Shown here piece after piece: positions 1-10,709 of a stretch of 64,000 bases of DNA (positions are counted from its first letter, which is position 1; each line of letters opens with the position of its first letter). Made by a program: the position numbers and the translations under genes. The notes beneath the pieces were generated by a model that did not search any database, was not told where the DNA came from, and saw nothing but the letters and a program-made list of their open reading frames with translations. Location of the stretch: assembly GCA_027186245.1 (NCBI GenBank), contig CP114482.1, positions 30,337,209-30,401,208 of the forward strand, written 5' to 3'. Source of the DNA: Coriaria nepalensis (Eukaryota > Streptophyta > Magnoliopsida > Cucurbitales > Coriariaceae).

Positions 1-845
1 TGCTTTCAAATGAATTAGTGACTTTCAAAAAGACATTGAGATGATGACTCTAAGATTAAACACATTCATACTTGCCTTCAAAAAATCATATGCAAGCTAT
101 GCGCGAAAGTCATGTTTGAAATGCAAAAATAGTATCCGCTTCAATGGGTTCCAAATAATTTATTTTCATGAAAAAACTCATTTCCATGAATATAACATAA
201 AACAAATGCATACTTGTCTTAAAAAGATCATTAACAAATGATTCATAAAAGTAGTGTTTGAAGTGAAAAATTATAATTCATTCTAATTGCTTTCCAGTGA
301 ATTAGTGAGTTGAAAAGACACATTGACATGAATCTCAAATGAAACAAATGACTATTTGCCCTTAAATGATCATTAGCAAGTTATGTACGAAAATCGGGTT
401 CGAAGTGCGAAAATAGAATTCATTTTAATTGCTATCAAATGAATTAGTGACTTTCAAAGAGACATTGACATGATAACTCTAAGATTAAACACATTCATAC
501 TTGCCTTCAAAAAATCATATGCAAGCTATGCGCCAAAGTCATGTCTGAAATGCAAAAATAGTATTCGCTCCAATGGTTTCCAAATAATTTATTTTCTTGA
601 AAAAACTCATTTCCATGAATATAACATAAAACAAATGCATACTTGTCTTAAAAAGATCATTAACAAGTGATTCACAAAAGTAGTGTTTGAAGTGAAAAAA
701 TATAATTCATTCTAATTGCTTTCAAGTGAATTAGTGAGTTGAAAAGACACATTGACATGAATCTCAAATGAAACAAAAGACTATTTGCCCTAAAATGATC
801 ATTAGCAAGTTATGTATGAAAGTCGGGTTCGAAGTTCGAAAATAG

Positions 846-874
846 AATTCATTTTAATTGCTTTCAAATGAATT
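846..874. repeat. 9-bp inverted repeat at the start of subunit A
   Basis: AATTCATTT (846-854) and AAATGAATT (866-874) are perfect reverse complements separated by 11 bases (TAATTGCTTTC). The same arrangement is present in most A subunits of the window, with some copies broken by a substitution (for example AAATAAATT in many copies between 31 and 42 kb). It could form a short hairpin or cruciform, or be a binding site with dyad symmetry. No function is demonstrated. Confidence 0.8.
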
Positions 875-990
875 AGTGACTTTCAAAGAGACATTGAGAT
901 GATGACTCTAAGATTAAACACATTCATACTTGCCTTCAAAAAATCATATGCAAGCTATGCGCCAAAGTCATGTCTGAAATGCAAAAATAG
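846..990 (+). repeat. Subunit A, representative copy (145 bp)
   Basis: First third of the trimer. It opens with an EcoRI site overlapping the previous subunit's last base (G/AATTC), then a 9-bp inverted repeat. A core follows with GACTTTCAAAGAGACATTGA and CTCTAAGATTAAAC, then CTTGCCTTCAAAAAATCAT and the closing box GAAATGCAAAAATAG (GAAATGCGAAAATAG in most copies). Its second half aligns with B and C around AAATCAT..CAAG and GAAAGTCATGTTTGAAATG. A is 3 bp longer than B and C. Two main haplotypes exist across the window: CATATGCAAGC, mostly left of about 17 kb, and CATAACCAAGC, mostly right of it. This copy was chosen because its boundaries are clean. Confidence 0.9.
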
Positions 991-1132
991 TATTCGCTCC
1001 AATGGTTTCCAAATAATTTATTTTCTTGAAAAAACTCATTTCCATGAATATAACATAAAACAAATGCATACTTGTCTTAAAAAGATCATTAACAAGTGAT
1101 TCACAAAAGTAGTGTTTGAAGTGAAAAAATAT
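991..1132 (+). repeat. Subunit B, representative copy (142 bp)
   Basis: Second third of the trimer. It starts TATTCGCTCCAATGG instead of AATTC, so it is the only subunit normally lacking the EcoRI site at its left edge. It continues through AAATAATTTATTTTCTTG, ATGAATATAACATAAAAC, GCATACTTGTCTTAAAAAG, ATCATTAACAAGTGATTCAC and ends in GAAGTG plus an A-run and TAT or TAG. The GATCATTAACAAG block lines up with GATCATTAGCAAG of C and ATCATAACCAAG of A, which supports common descent. B carries fewer CpGs in its 3' half than A or C. Confidence 0.9.
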
Positions 1133-1274
1133 AATTCATTCTAATTGCTTTCAAGTGAATTAGTGAGTTGAAAAGACACATTGACATGAATCTCAAATGA
1201 AACAAAAGACTATTTGCCCTAAAATGATCATTAGCAAGTTATGTATGAAAGTCGGGTTCGAAGTTCGAAAATAG
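1133..1274 (+). repeat. Subunit C, representative copy (142 bp)
   Basis: Last third of the trimer. The usual opening is AATTCGTTCGAATTGC; this copy has AATTCATTCTAATTGC. It runs through GAATTAGTGAGTTGAAAAGA, CATGAATCTCAAATGAAAC, TTGCCCTAAAATGATCATTA and a CpG-bearing end (TACGAAAGTCGGGTTCGAAG, then TGCGAAAATAG). Its first 35 bases closely match the start of A (GAATTGCTTTCAAATGAATTAGTGA in both, apart from a base or two). That is where hybrid C/A subunits switch, so this shared block is the likely exchange site between paralogous subunits. Confidence 0.9.
1223..1232. repeat. 10-bp perfect palindrome in subunit C
   Basis: AATGATCATT is its own reverse complement and is kept in nearly every C subunit. 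It contains TGATCA and GATC. The aligned block in B is AAGATCATTA, which is not palindromic, so the palindrome is specific to C. Confidence 0.8.
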
Positions 1275-1561
1275 AATTCATTTTAATTGCTTTCAAATGA
1301 ATTAGTGACTTTCAAAGAGACATTGAGATGATGACTCTAAGATTAAACACATTCATACTTGCCTTCAAAAAATCATATGCAAGCTATGCGCGAAGGTCAT
1401 ATTTGAAATACGAAAATAGTATTCGCTCCAATGGGTTCCAAATAATTTATTTTCTTCAAAAAAGTCATTGCCATGAATATAACATAAAACAAATGCATAC
1501 TTGTCTTAAAAAGGTCATTAACAAGTGATTCACAAAAGTAGTGTTTGAAGTGCAAAAATAA

Positions 1562-1575
1562 AATTCGTTCGAATT
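1562..1575. repeat. 6-bp inverted repeat at the start of subunit C
   Basis: AATTCG, a TT spacer and CGAATT form a perfect 14-bp dyad that recurs at the start of most C subunits. It contains two CpGs. Common decayed forms are AATTTGTTCGAATT and AATTCGTTCCAATT, which break one arm. Confidence 0.75.
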
Positions 1576-4500
1576 GCTTTCAAATGAATTAGTGAGTTGA
1601 AAAGACTCATTGACATGAATCTCAAATGAAACAAATGACTACTTGCCCTAAAATGATCATTTGCAAGTTATGTACGAAAGTCGGGTTCGAAGTGCGAAAA
1701 TAGAATTCATTTTAATTGCTTTCAAATGAATTAGTGACTTTCAAAGAGACATTGAGATGATGACTCTAAGATTAAACACATTCATACTTGTATTCAAAAA
1801 CTCATATGCAAGCTATGCGCGAAAGTCATGTTTGAAATGCGAAAATAGTATTCGCTCCAATGGGTTCCAAATAATTTATTTTCTTGAAAAAACTCATTGC
1901 CATGAATATGACATAAAACAACTGCATACTTGTGTTAAAAAGATCATTCACAAGTGATTCACAAAAGTAGTGTTTGAAGTGGAAAAATAGAATTCCTTCG
2001 AATTGCTTTCAAATGAATTAGTGACTTTAAAAGACTGATTGACATGAATCTCAAATGAAACAAATGACTACTTGCCCTAAAATGGTCATTAGCAAGTACT
2101 GTACGAAAGTCGGGTTCGAAATGCGACATTGAATTCATTTTAATTGCTTTCAAATTAATTAGTGACTTTCAAAAAGACATTGAGATGACGACTCTAAGAT
2201 TAAACACATTCATATTTGCCTTCAAAAAATCATATGCAAGCTATGCGCGAAAGTCATGTTTGAAATACGAAAATAGTATTCGCTCCAATGGGTTCCAAAT
2301 AATTTATTTTCTTGAAAAAACTCATTGCCATGAATATAACATAAAACAAATGCATACTTGTCTTCAAAATATCATTAACAAGTGATTTACAAAAGTAGTG
2401 TTTGAAGTGCAAAAATAGAATTCGTTCGAATTGCTTTCAAATGAATTAGTGAGTTGAAAAGACTCATTGACTTGAATCTCAAATGAAACAAATGACTACT
2501 TGCGCTAAAATGATCATTAGCAAGTTATGTACGGAAGTCGGGTTCGAAGTGCGAAAATAGAATTCATTTTAATTGCTTTCAAATGAATTAGTGACTTTCA
2601 AAGAGACATTGAGATGATGACTCTAAGATTAAACAAATTCATACTTGCCTTCAAAAAATCATAACCAAGCTATGCACGAAAGTCATGTTTGAATGCGAAA
2701 ATAGTATTCGCTCCAATGGGTTCCAAATAATTTATTTTCTTGAAAAAACTCATTTCCATGAATATAACATAAAACAAATGCATACTTGTCTTAAACGGAT
2801 CATTAACAAGTGATTCACAAAAGTAGTGTTTGAAGTGAGAAAATATAATTCATTCTAATTGCTTTCAAGTGAATTAGTGAGTTGAAAAGACACATTGACA
2901 TGAATCTCAAGTGAAACAAATGACTGTTTGCCCTAAAATGATCATTAGCAAATTATGTACGAAAATCGGGTTCGGAGTGCGAAAATAGAATTCATTTTAA
3001 TTGCTATCAAATGAATTAGTGACCTTCAAAGAGACATTGACATGATAACTCTAAGATTAAACACATTCATACTTGCCTTCAAAAAATCATATGCAAGCTA
3101 TGCGCCGAATTCATGTCTGAAATGCAAAAATAGTATTCGCTCCAATGGGTTCCAAATAATTTATTTTCTTGAAAAAACTCATTGCCATGAATATAACATA
3201 AAACAAATGTATACTTGTGTTAAAAAGATCATTAATAAGTGATTCACAAAAGTAGTGTTTGAAGTGCAAAAATAGAATTCGTTCGAATTGCTTTCAAATA
3301 AATTAGTGAGTTGAAAAGCCTCATTGACATGAATCTAAAATGAAACAAATGACTACTTGCGCTAAAATGATCATTAGCAAGTTATGTACGAAAGTCGGGT
3401 TTGAAGTGCGAAAATAGAATTTATTTTAATTGCTTTCAAATGAATTATTGACTTTCAAAAAGACATTGAGATGATAACTCTAAGATTAAACACGAATATA
3501 CTTGCCTTCAAAAAATCATAACCAAGCTATGCACGAAAGTCGTGTTTGAAATGCGAAAATAGTATTCTCTCCAATGGGTTCCAAATAATTTATTTTCTTG
3601 AAAAAACTAATTGCCATGAATATAACATAAAACAAATGCATACTTGTATTAAAAATATCATTAACAAGTGATTTACAAAAGTAGTGATTGAAGTGGAAAA
3701 ATAGTATTCCTTCGAATTGCTTTCAAGTGAATTAGTGAGTTGAAAAGACTCATTGACATGAATCTCAAATGAAACAAATGACTATTTGGCCTAAAATGAT
3801 CATTAGTAAGTTATGTACGAAAGTCGGGTTCGAAGTGCGAAAATAGAATTCATTTTAATTGCTTTCAAATGAATTAGTGACTTTCAAAGAGACATTGAGA
3901 TGATAACTCAAAGATTAAACACATTCATACTTGCCTTCAAAAAATCATATCCAAGCTATGCGCGAAAGTCATGTTTGAAATGCGAAAATAGTATTCGCTC
4001 CAATGGGTTCCAAATAATTTATTTTCTTGAAAAAACTAATTGCCATGAATATAACATAAAACAAATGCATACTTGTGTTAAAAAGATCATTAACAAGTGA
4101 TTCACAAAAGTAGTGTTTGAAGTGGAAAAATAGAATTCGTTCGAATTGCTTTCACATGAATTAGTGACTTGGAAAGACTCATTGACATGAATCTCAAATG
4201 AAACAAATGACTACTTGCCCAAAAATGGTCATTAGCAAGTTCTGTACGAAAGTCGGGTTCGAACTGCGACATAGAATTCATTTTAATTGCTTTCAAATGA
4301 ATTAGTGACTTTCAAAGAGACATTCAGATGATGACTCTAAGATTAAACACATTCATACTTGTATTCAAAAAATCATATGCAAGCTATGCGCGAAACTCAT
4401 GTTTGAAATGCGAAAATAGTATTCGCTCCAATGGGTTCCAAAAAATTTATTTTCTTGAAAAAACTCATTGCCATGAATATGACATAAAACAAATGCATAC

Positions 4501-6239
4501 TTGTGTTCAAAAGATCATTAACAAGTGATTCACAAAAGTAGTGTTTGAAGTGGAAAAATAGAATTCCTTCGAATTGCTTTCAAATGAATTAGTGACTTCA
4601 AAAGACTCATTGACATGAATCTCAAATGAAACAAATGACTACTTGCCCAAAAATGGTCAGTAGCAAGTTCTGTACGAAAGTCGGGTTCGAACTGCGACAT
4701 AGAATTCATTTTAATTGCTTTCAAATGAATTAGTGACTTTCAAAAAGACATTGAGATGATGACTCTAAGATTAAACACATTCATACTTGCCTTCAAAAAA
4801 TCATATGCAAGCTATGCGCGAAAGTCATGTTTGAAATACGAAAATAGTATTCGCTCCAATGGGTTCGAAATAATTTAGTTTCTTGAAAAAACTCATTGCC
4901 ATGAATATAACATAAAACAAATGCATACTTGTCTTAAAAAGATCATTAACAAGTGATTCACAAAAGTAGTGTTTGAAGTGCAAAAATAGAATTCGTTCGA
5001 ATTGCTTTCAAATGAATTAGTGAGTTGAAAAGACTCATTGACATGAATCTCAAATGAAACAAATGACTTTTTGCCCTAAAATGATCATTAGCAAGTTATG
5101 TACGAAAGTCGGGTTCGAAGTGCGAAAATAGAATTCATTTTAATTGCTTTCAAATGAATTAGTGACTTTCAAAGAAACATTGAGATGATGACTCTAAGAT
5201 TAAACAAATTCATACTTGCCTTCAAAAATTCATAACCAAGCTATGCGCGAAAGTCTTGTTTGAAATGCGAAAATAGTATTCGCTTAAATGGGTTCCAAAT
5301 AATTTATTTTCTCGAAAAAACTCGTTGGCATGAATATAACATAAAACAAATGCATACTTGTCTTGAAAATATCATTAACAAGTGATTTACAAAAGTAGTG
5401 TTTGAAGTGCAAAAATAGAATTCGTTCGAATTGCTTTCAAATGAATTAGTGACTTGGAAAGACTCATTGACATGAATCTCAAATGAAACAAATGACTTTT
5501 TGCCCTAAAATGATCATTAGCAAGTTATGTACGAAAGTCGGGTTCGAAGTGCGAAAATAGAATTCATTTTAATGGCTTTCAAATGAATTAGTGACTTTCA
5601 AAGAGATATTCAGATGATGACTCTAAGATTAAACACATTCATACTTGTATTCAAAAAATCATATGCAAGCTATGCGCGAAAGTCATGTTTGAAATGCGAA
5701 AATAGTATTCGCTCCAATGGGTTCCAAAAAATTTATTTTCTTGAAAAAACTCATTGCCATGAATATGACAGAAAACAAGTGCATACTTGTGTTAAAAAGA
5801 TCATTAACAAGTGATTCACAAAAGTAGTGTTTGAAGTGGAAAAATAGAATTCCTTCGAATTGCTTTCAAATGAATTAGTGACTTCAAAAGACTCATTGAC
5901 ATGAATCTCAAATGAAACAAATGACTACTTGCCCAAAAATGGTCATTAGCAAGTTCTGTACGAAAGTCGGGTTCGAACTGCGACATAGAATTCATTTTAA
6001 TTGCTTTCAAATGAATTAGTGACTTTCAAAAAGACATTGAGATGATGACTCTAAGATTAAACACATTCATACTTGCCTTCAAAAAATCATATGCAAGCTA
6101 TGCGCGAAAGTCATGTTTGAAATACGAAAATAGTATTCGCTTAAATGGGTTCCAAATAATTTATTTTCTTGAAAAAACTCGTTGGCATGAATATAACATA
6201 AAACAAATGCATACTTGTCTTAAAAAGATCATTAACAAG

Positions 6240-7955
6240 TGATTCACAAAAGTAGTGTTTGAAGTGCAAAAATAGAATTCGTTCGAATTGCTTTCAAATG
6301 AATTAGTGAGTTGAAACGACTCATTGACATGAATCTCAAATGAAACAAATGACTACTTGCACTAAAATGATCATTACCAAGTTATGTATGAAAGTCGGGT
6401 TCGAAGTGCCAAAATAGAATTCATTTTAATTGCTTTCAAATGAATTAGTGACTTTCAAAGAGACATTGAGATGATGACTCTAAGATTAAACAAATTCATA
6501 CTTGCCTTCAAAAAATCATATGCAAGCTATGCAAGAAAGTCATGTTTGAAATGCAAAAATAGTATTCGCTCCAATGGGTTCGAAATAATTTAGTTTCTTG
6601 AAAAAACTCATTGCCATGAATATAACATAAAACAAATGCATACTTGTCTTAAAAAGATCATTAACAAGTGATTTACAAAAGTAGTGTTTGAAGTGCAAAA
6701 ATAGAATTCGTTCGAATTGCTTTCAAATGAATTAGTGACTTGAAAAGACTCATTGACTTGAATCTCAAATGAAACAAATGACTTTTTGCCCTAAAATGAT
6801 CATTAGCAAGTTATGTACGAAAGTCGGGTTCGAAGTGCGAAAATAGAATTCATTTTAATTGCTTTCAAATGAATTAGTGACTTTCAAAGAGACATTGAGA
6901 TGATGACTCTAAGATTAAACAAATTCATACTTGCCTTCAAAAATTCATAACCAAGCTATGCGCGAAAGTCTTGTTTGAAATGCGAAAATAGTATTCGCTT
7001 AAATGGGTTCCAAATAATTTATTTTCTCGAAAAAACTCGTTGGCATGAATATAACATAAAACAAATGCATACTTGTCTTAAAAAGATCATTAACCAGTGA
7101 TTCACAAAAGTAGTGTTTGAAGTGGAAAAATAGAATTCCTTCGAATTGCTTTCAAATGAATTAGTGACTTGGAAAGACTCATTGACATGAATCTCAAATG
7201 AAACAAATGACTTTTTGCCCTAAAATGATCATTAGCAAGTTATGTACGAAAGTCGGGTTCGAAGTGCGAAAATAGAATTCATTTTAATGGCTTTCAAATG
7301 AATTAGTGACTTTCAAAGAGACATTCAGATGATGACTCTAAGATTAAACACATTCATACTTGTATTCAAAAAATCATAACCAAGCTATGCACAAAAGTCA
7401 TGTTTGAAATGCGAAAATAGTATTCGCTCCAATGGGTTCCAAAAAATTTATTTTCTTGAAAAAACTAATTGCCATGAATATAACATAAAACAAATGCATA
7501 CTTGTGTTAAAAATATCATTAACAAGTGATTTACAAAAGTAGTGTTTGAAGTGCAAAAATAGAATTCGTTCGAATTGCTTTCAAATGAATTAGTGACTTG
7601 AAAAGACTCATTGACTTGAATCTCAAATGAAACAAATGACGACTTGCGCGAAAATGATCATTAGCAAGATATGTATGAAAGTCGGGTTCGAAGTGCGAAA
7701 GTAGAATTCATTTTAATTGCTTTCAAATGAATTAGTGACTTTCAAAGAGACATTGAGATGATGACTCTAAGATTAAACAAATTCATACTTGCCTTCAAAA
7801 ATTCATAACCAAGCTATGCGCGAAAGTCTTGTTTGAAATGCGAAAATAGTATTCGCTTAAATGGGTTCCAAATAATTTATTTTCTCGAAAAAACTCGTTG
7901 GCATGAATATAACATAAAACAAATGCATACTTGTCTTAAAAAGATCATTAACAAC
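6240..7955 (+). repeat. 12-subunit HOR (1,716 bp), copy 1
   Basis: Four trimers that repeat as a block in the next 1,716 bp. Diagnostic variants found at the same offset in both copies include GAAACGACTC (6,312), TAACCAGTGA (7,091), TTCTCGAAAAAACTCGTTGG, and GCGAAAGTAG (7,695). The left limit is set by AACAAGTGATTC here against AACAACTGATTC at the matching place in copy 2. Confidence 0.85.
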
Positions 7956-9671
7956 TGATTCACAAAAGTAGTGTTTGAAGTGCAAAAATAGAATTCGTTC
8001 GAATTGCTTTCAAATGAATTAGTGAGTTGAAACGACTCATTGACATGAATCTCAAATGAAACAAATGACTACTTGCACTAAAATGATCATTACCAAGTTA
8101 TGTATGAAAGTCGGGTTCGAAGTGCCAAAATAGAATTCATTTTAATTGCTTTCAAATGAATTAGTGACTTTCAAAGAGACATTGAGATGATGACTCTAAG
8201 ATTAAACAAATTCATACTTGCCTTCAAAAAATCATATGCAAGCTATGCAAGAAAGTCATGTTTGAAATGCAAAAATAGTATTCGCTCCAATGGGTTCGAA
8301 ATAATTTAGTTTCTTGAAAAAACTCATTGCCATGAATATAACATAAAACAAATGCATACTTGTCTTAAAAAGATCATTAACAAGTGATTTACAAAAGTAG
8401 TGTTTGAAGTGCAAAAATAGAATTCGTTCGAATTGCTTTCAAATGAATTAGTGACTTGAAAAGACTCATTGACTTGAATCTCAAATGAAACAAATGACTT
8501 TTTGCCCTAAAATGATCATTAGCAAGTTATGTACGAAAGTCGGGTTCGAAGTGCGAAAATAGAATTCATTTTAATTGCTTTCAAATGAATTAGTGACTTT
8601 CAAAGAGACATTGAGATGATGACTCTAAGATTAAACAAATTCATACTTGCCTTCAAAAATTCATAACCAAGCTATGCGCGAAAGTCTTGTTTGAAATGCG
8701 AAAATAGTATTCGCTTAAATGGGTTCCAAATAATTTATTTTCTCGAAAAAACTCGTTGGCATGAATATAACATAAAACAAATGCATACTTGTCTTAAAAA
8801 GATCATTAACCAGTGATTCACAAAAGTAGTGTTTGAAGTGGAAAAATAGAATTCCTTCGAATTGCTTTCAAATGAATTAGTGACTTGGAAAGACTCATTG
8901 ACATGAATCTCAAATGAAACAAATGACTTTTTGCCCTAAAATGATCATTAGCAAGTTATGTACGAAAGTCGGGTTCGAAGTGCGAAAATAGAATTCATTT
9001 TAATGGCTTTCAAATGAATTAGTGACTTTCAAAGAGACATTCAGATGATGACTCTAAGATTAAACACATTCATACTTGTATTCAAAAAATCATAACCAAG
9101 CTATGCACAAAAGTCATGTTTGAAATGCGAAAATAGTATTCGCTCCAATGGGTTCCAAAAAATTTATTTTCTTGAAAAAACTAATTGCCATGAATATAAC
9201 ATAAAACAAATGCATACTTGTGTTAAAAATATCATTAACAAGTGATTTACAAAAGTAGTGTTTGAAGTGCAAAAATAGAATTCGTTCGAATTGCTTTCAA
9301 ATGAATTAGTGACTTGAAAAGACTCATTGACTTGAATCTCAAATGAAACAAATGACGACTTGCGCGAAAATGATCATTAGCAAGATATGTATGAAAGTCG
9401 GGTTCGAAGTGCGAAAGTAGAATTCATTTTAATTGCTTTCAAATGAATTAGTGACTTTCAAAGAGACATTGAGATGATGACTCTAAGATTAAACAAATTC
9501 ATACTTGCCTTCAAAAATTCATAACCAAGCTATGCGCGAAAGTCTTGTTTGAAATGCGAAAATAGTATTCGCTTAAATGGGTTCCAAATAATTTATTTTC
9601 TCGAAAAAACTCGTTGGCATGAATATAACATAAAACAAATGCATACTTGTCTTAAAAAGATCATTAACCAC
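7956..9671 (+). repeat. 12-subunit HOR (1,716 bp), copy 2
   Basis: Near-identical tandem copy of the block to its left, with the same diagnostic variants (GAAACGACTC at 8,028, CAGTGATTC at 8,811, GCGAAAGTAG at 9,411). Similarity stops just after the end: the next C follows GTGGAAAAATAG and starts AATTCCTTCG, where the copies have GTGCAAAAATAG and AATTCGTTCG. Confidence 0.85.
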
Positions 9672-10564
9672 TGATTCACAAAAGTAGTGTTTGAAGTGGA
9701 AAAATAGAATTCCTTCGAATTGCTTTCAAATGAATTAGTGACTTCAAAATACTCATTGACATGAATCTCAAATGAAACAAATGACTACTTGCCCAAAAAT
9801 GGTCATTAGCAAGTTCTGTACGAAAGTCGGGTTCGTAGTGCGACATAGAATTCATTTTAATTGCTTTCAAATGAATTAGTGACTTTCAAAAAGGCATTGA
9901 GATGATGACTCTAAGATTAAACACATTCATACTTGCCTTCAAAAAATTATATGCAAGCTATGCGCGAAAGTCATGTTTGAAATACGAAAATAGTATTCGC
10001 TCCAATGGTTTCCAAATAATTTATTTTCTTGAAAAAACTCATTGCAATGAATATAACATAAAACAAATGCATACTTGTCTTAAAAAGATCATTAACAAGT
10101 GATTTACAAAAGTAGTGTTTGAAGTGCAAAAATAGAATTCGTTCGAATTGCTTTCAAATGAATTAGTGACTTGAAAAGACTCATTGACTTGAATCTCAAA
10201 TGAAACAAATGACTACTTGCGCTAAAATGAGCATTAGCAAGTTATGTATGAAAGTCGGGTTCGAAGTGTGAAAATAGAATTCATTTTAATTGCTTTCAAA
10301 TGAATTAGTGACTTTCAAAGAGACATTGAGATGATGACTCTAAGATTAAACAAATTCATACTTGCCTTCAAAAAATCATATGCAAGCTATGCAAGAAAGT
10401 CATGTTTGAAATGCAAAAATAGTATTCGCTCCAATGGGTTCGAAATAATTTAGTTTCTTGAAAAAACTCATTGCCATGAATATAACATAAAACAAATGCA
10501 TACTTGTCTTACAAAGATCCTCAACAAGTGAATCACTAAAGTAGTGTTTGAAGTGCAGAAATAG

Positions 10565-10709
10565 AATTCGTACGAATTGTTTTCAAATGAATTAGTGACT
10601 TTCAAAGAGACATTGAGCCGATGACTCTAAGATTAAACAAATTCATACTTGCCTTCAAAAAATCATAACAAAGCTATGAGCGAAAGTCTTGTTTGAAATG
10701 CGAAAATAG
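10565..10709 (+). repeat. Hybrid C/A subunit (junction 1)
   Basis: Directly follows a B subunit. It begins like C (AATTCGTACGAATTG) and after GAATTAGTGA continues as A (CTTTCAAAGAGACATTGAGC). One subunit is therefore missing and the next trimer starts about 143 bp early. Length is a normal A length, 145 bp. Confidence 0.85.

Noticed and set aside
41..241. 66-codon open frame on the plus strand spanning the A core and B, recurring in many trimers up to 16,959
   Set aside because: It reappears with the monomer period, is broken by stops in many sister trimers (for example those near 2,614, 3,471 and 4,757), has no recognisable domain, and uses AT-rich repeat sequence. It is a by-product of satellite conservation, not a gene.
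1240..1274. GGGTTCGAAGTG in subunit C as a tRNA-like B box, suggesting a tRNA or SINE origin
   Set aside because: It lacks the final C of the GWTCRANNC consensus, no A box fits at the usual distance upstream, and no cloverleaf can be drawn. Chance similarity is more likely.
1640..1705. CENP-B box in the TACGAAAGTCGGG stretch of C
   Set aside because: The spacing between the CG and CGGG cores is 5 bases instead of 7, and the leading TTCG is TACG. Not a match to the required core.
1959..2153. 64-codon open frames on the minus strand over C (also at 4,102, 4,530, 5,816, 9,676, 11,248 and 12,534)
   Set aside because: Same reason: periodic and lost by single substitutions in neighbours. No domain or supporting context.
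5330..5350. CTCGTTGGCATG in some B subunits as a partial CENP-B box
   Set aside because: Only the CGTTGG part fits; the ACGGG end is absent and most B copies read CTCATTGCC.
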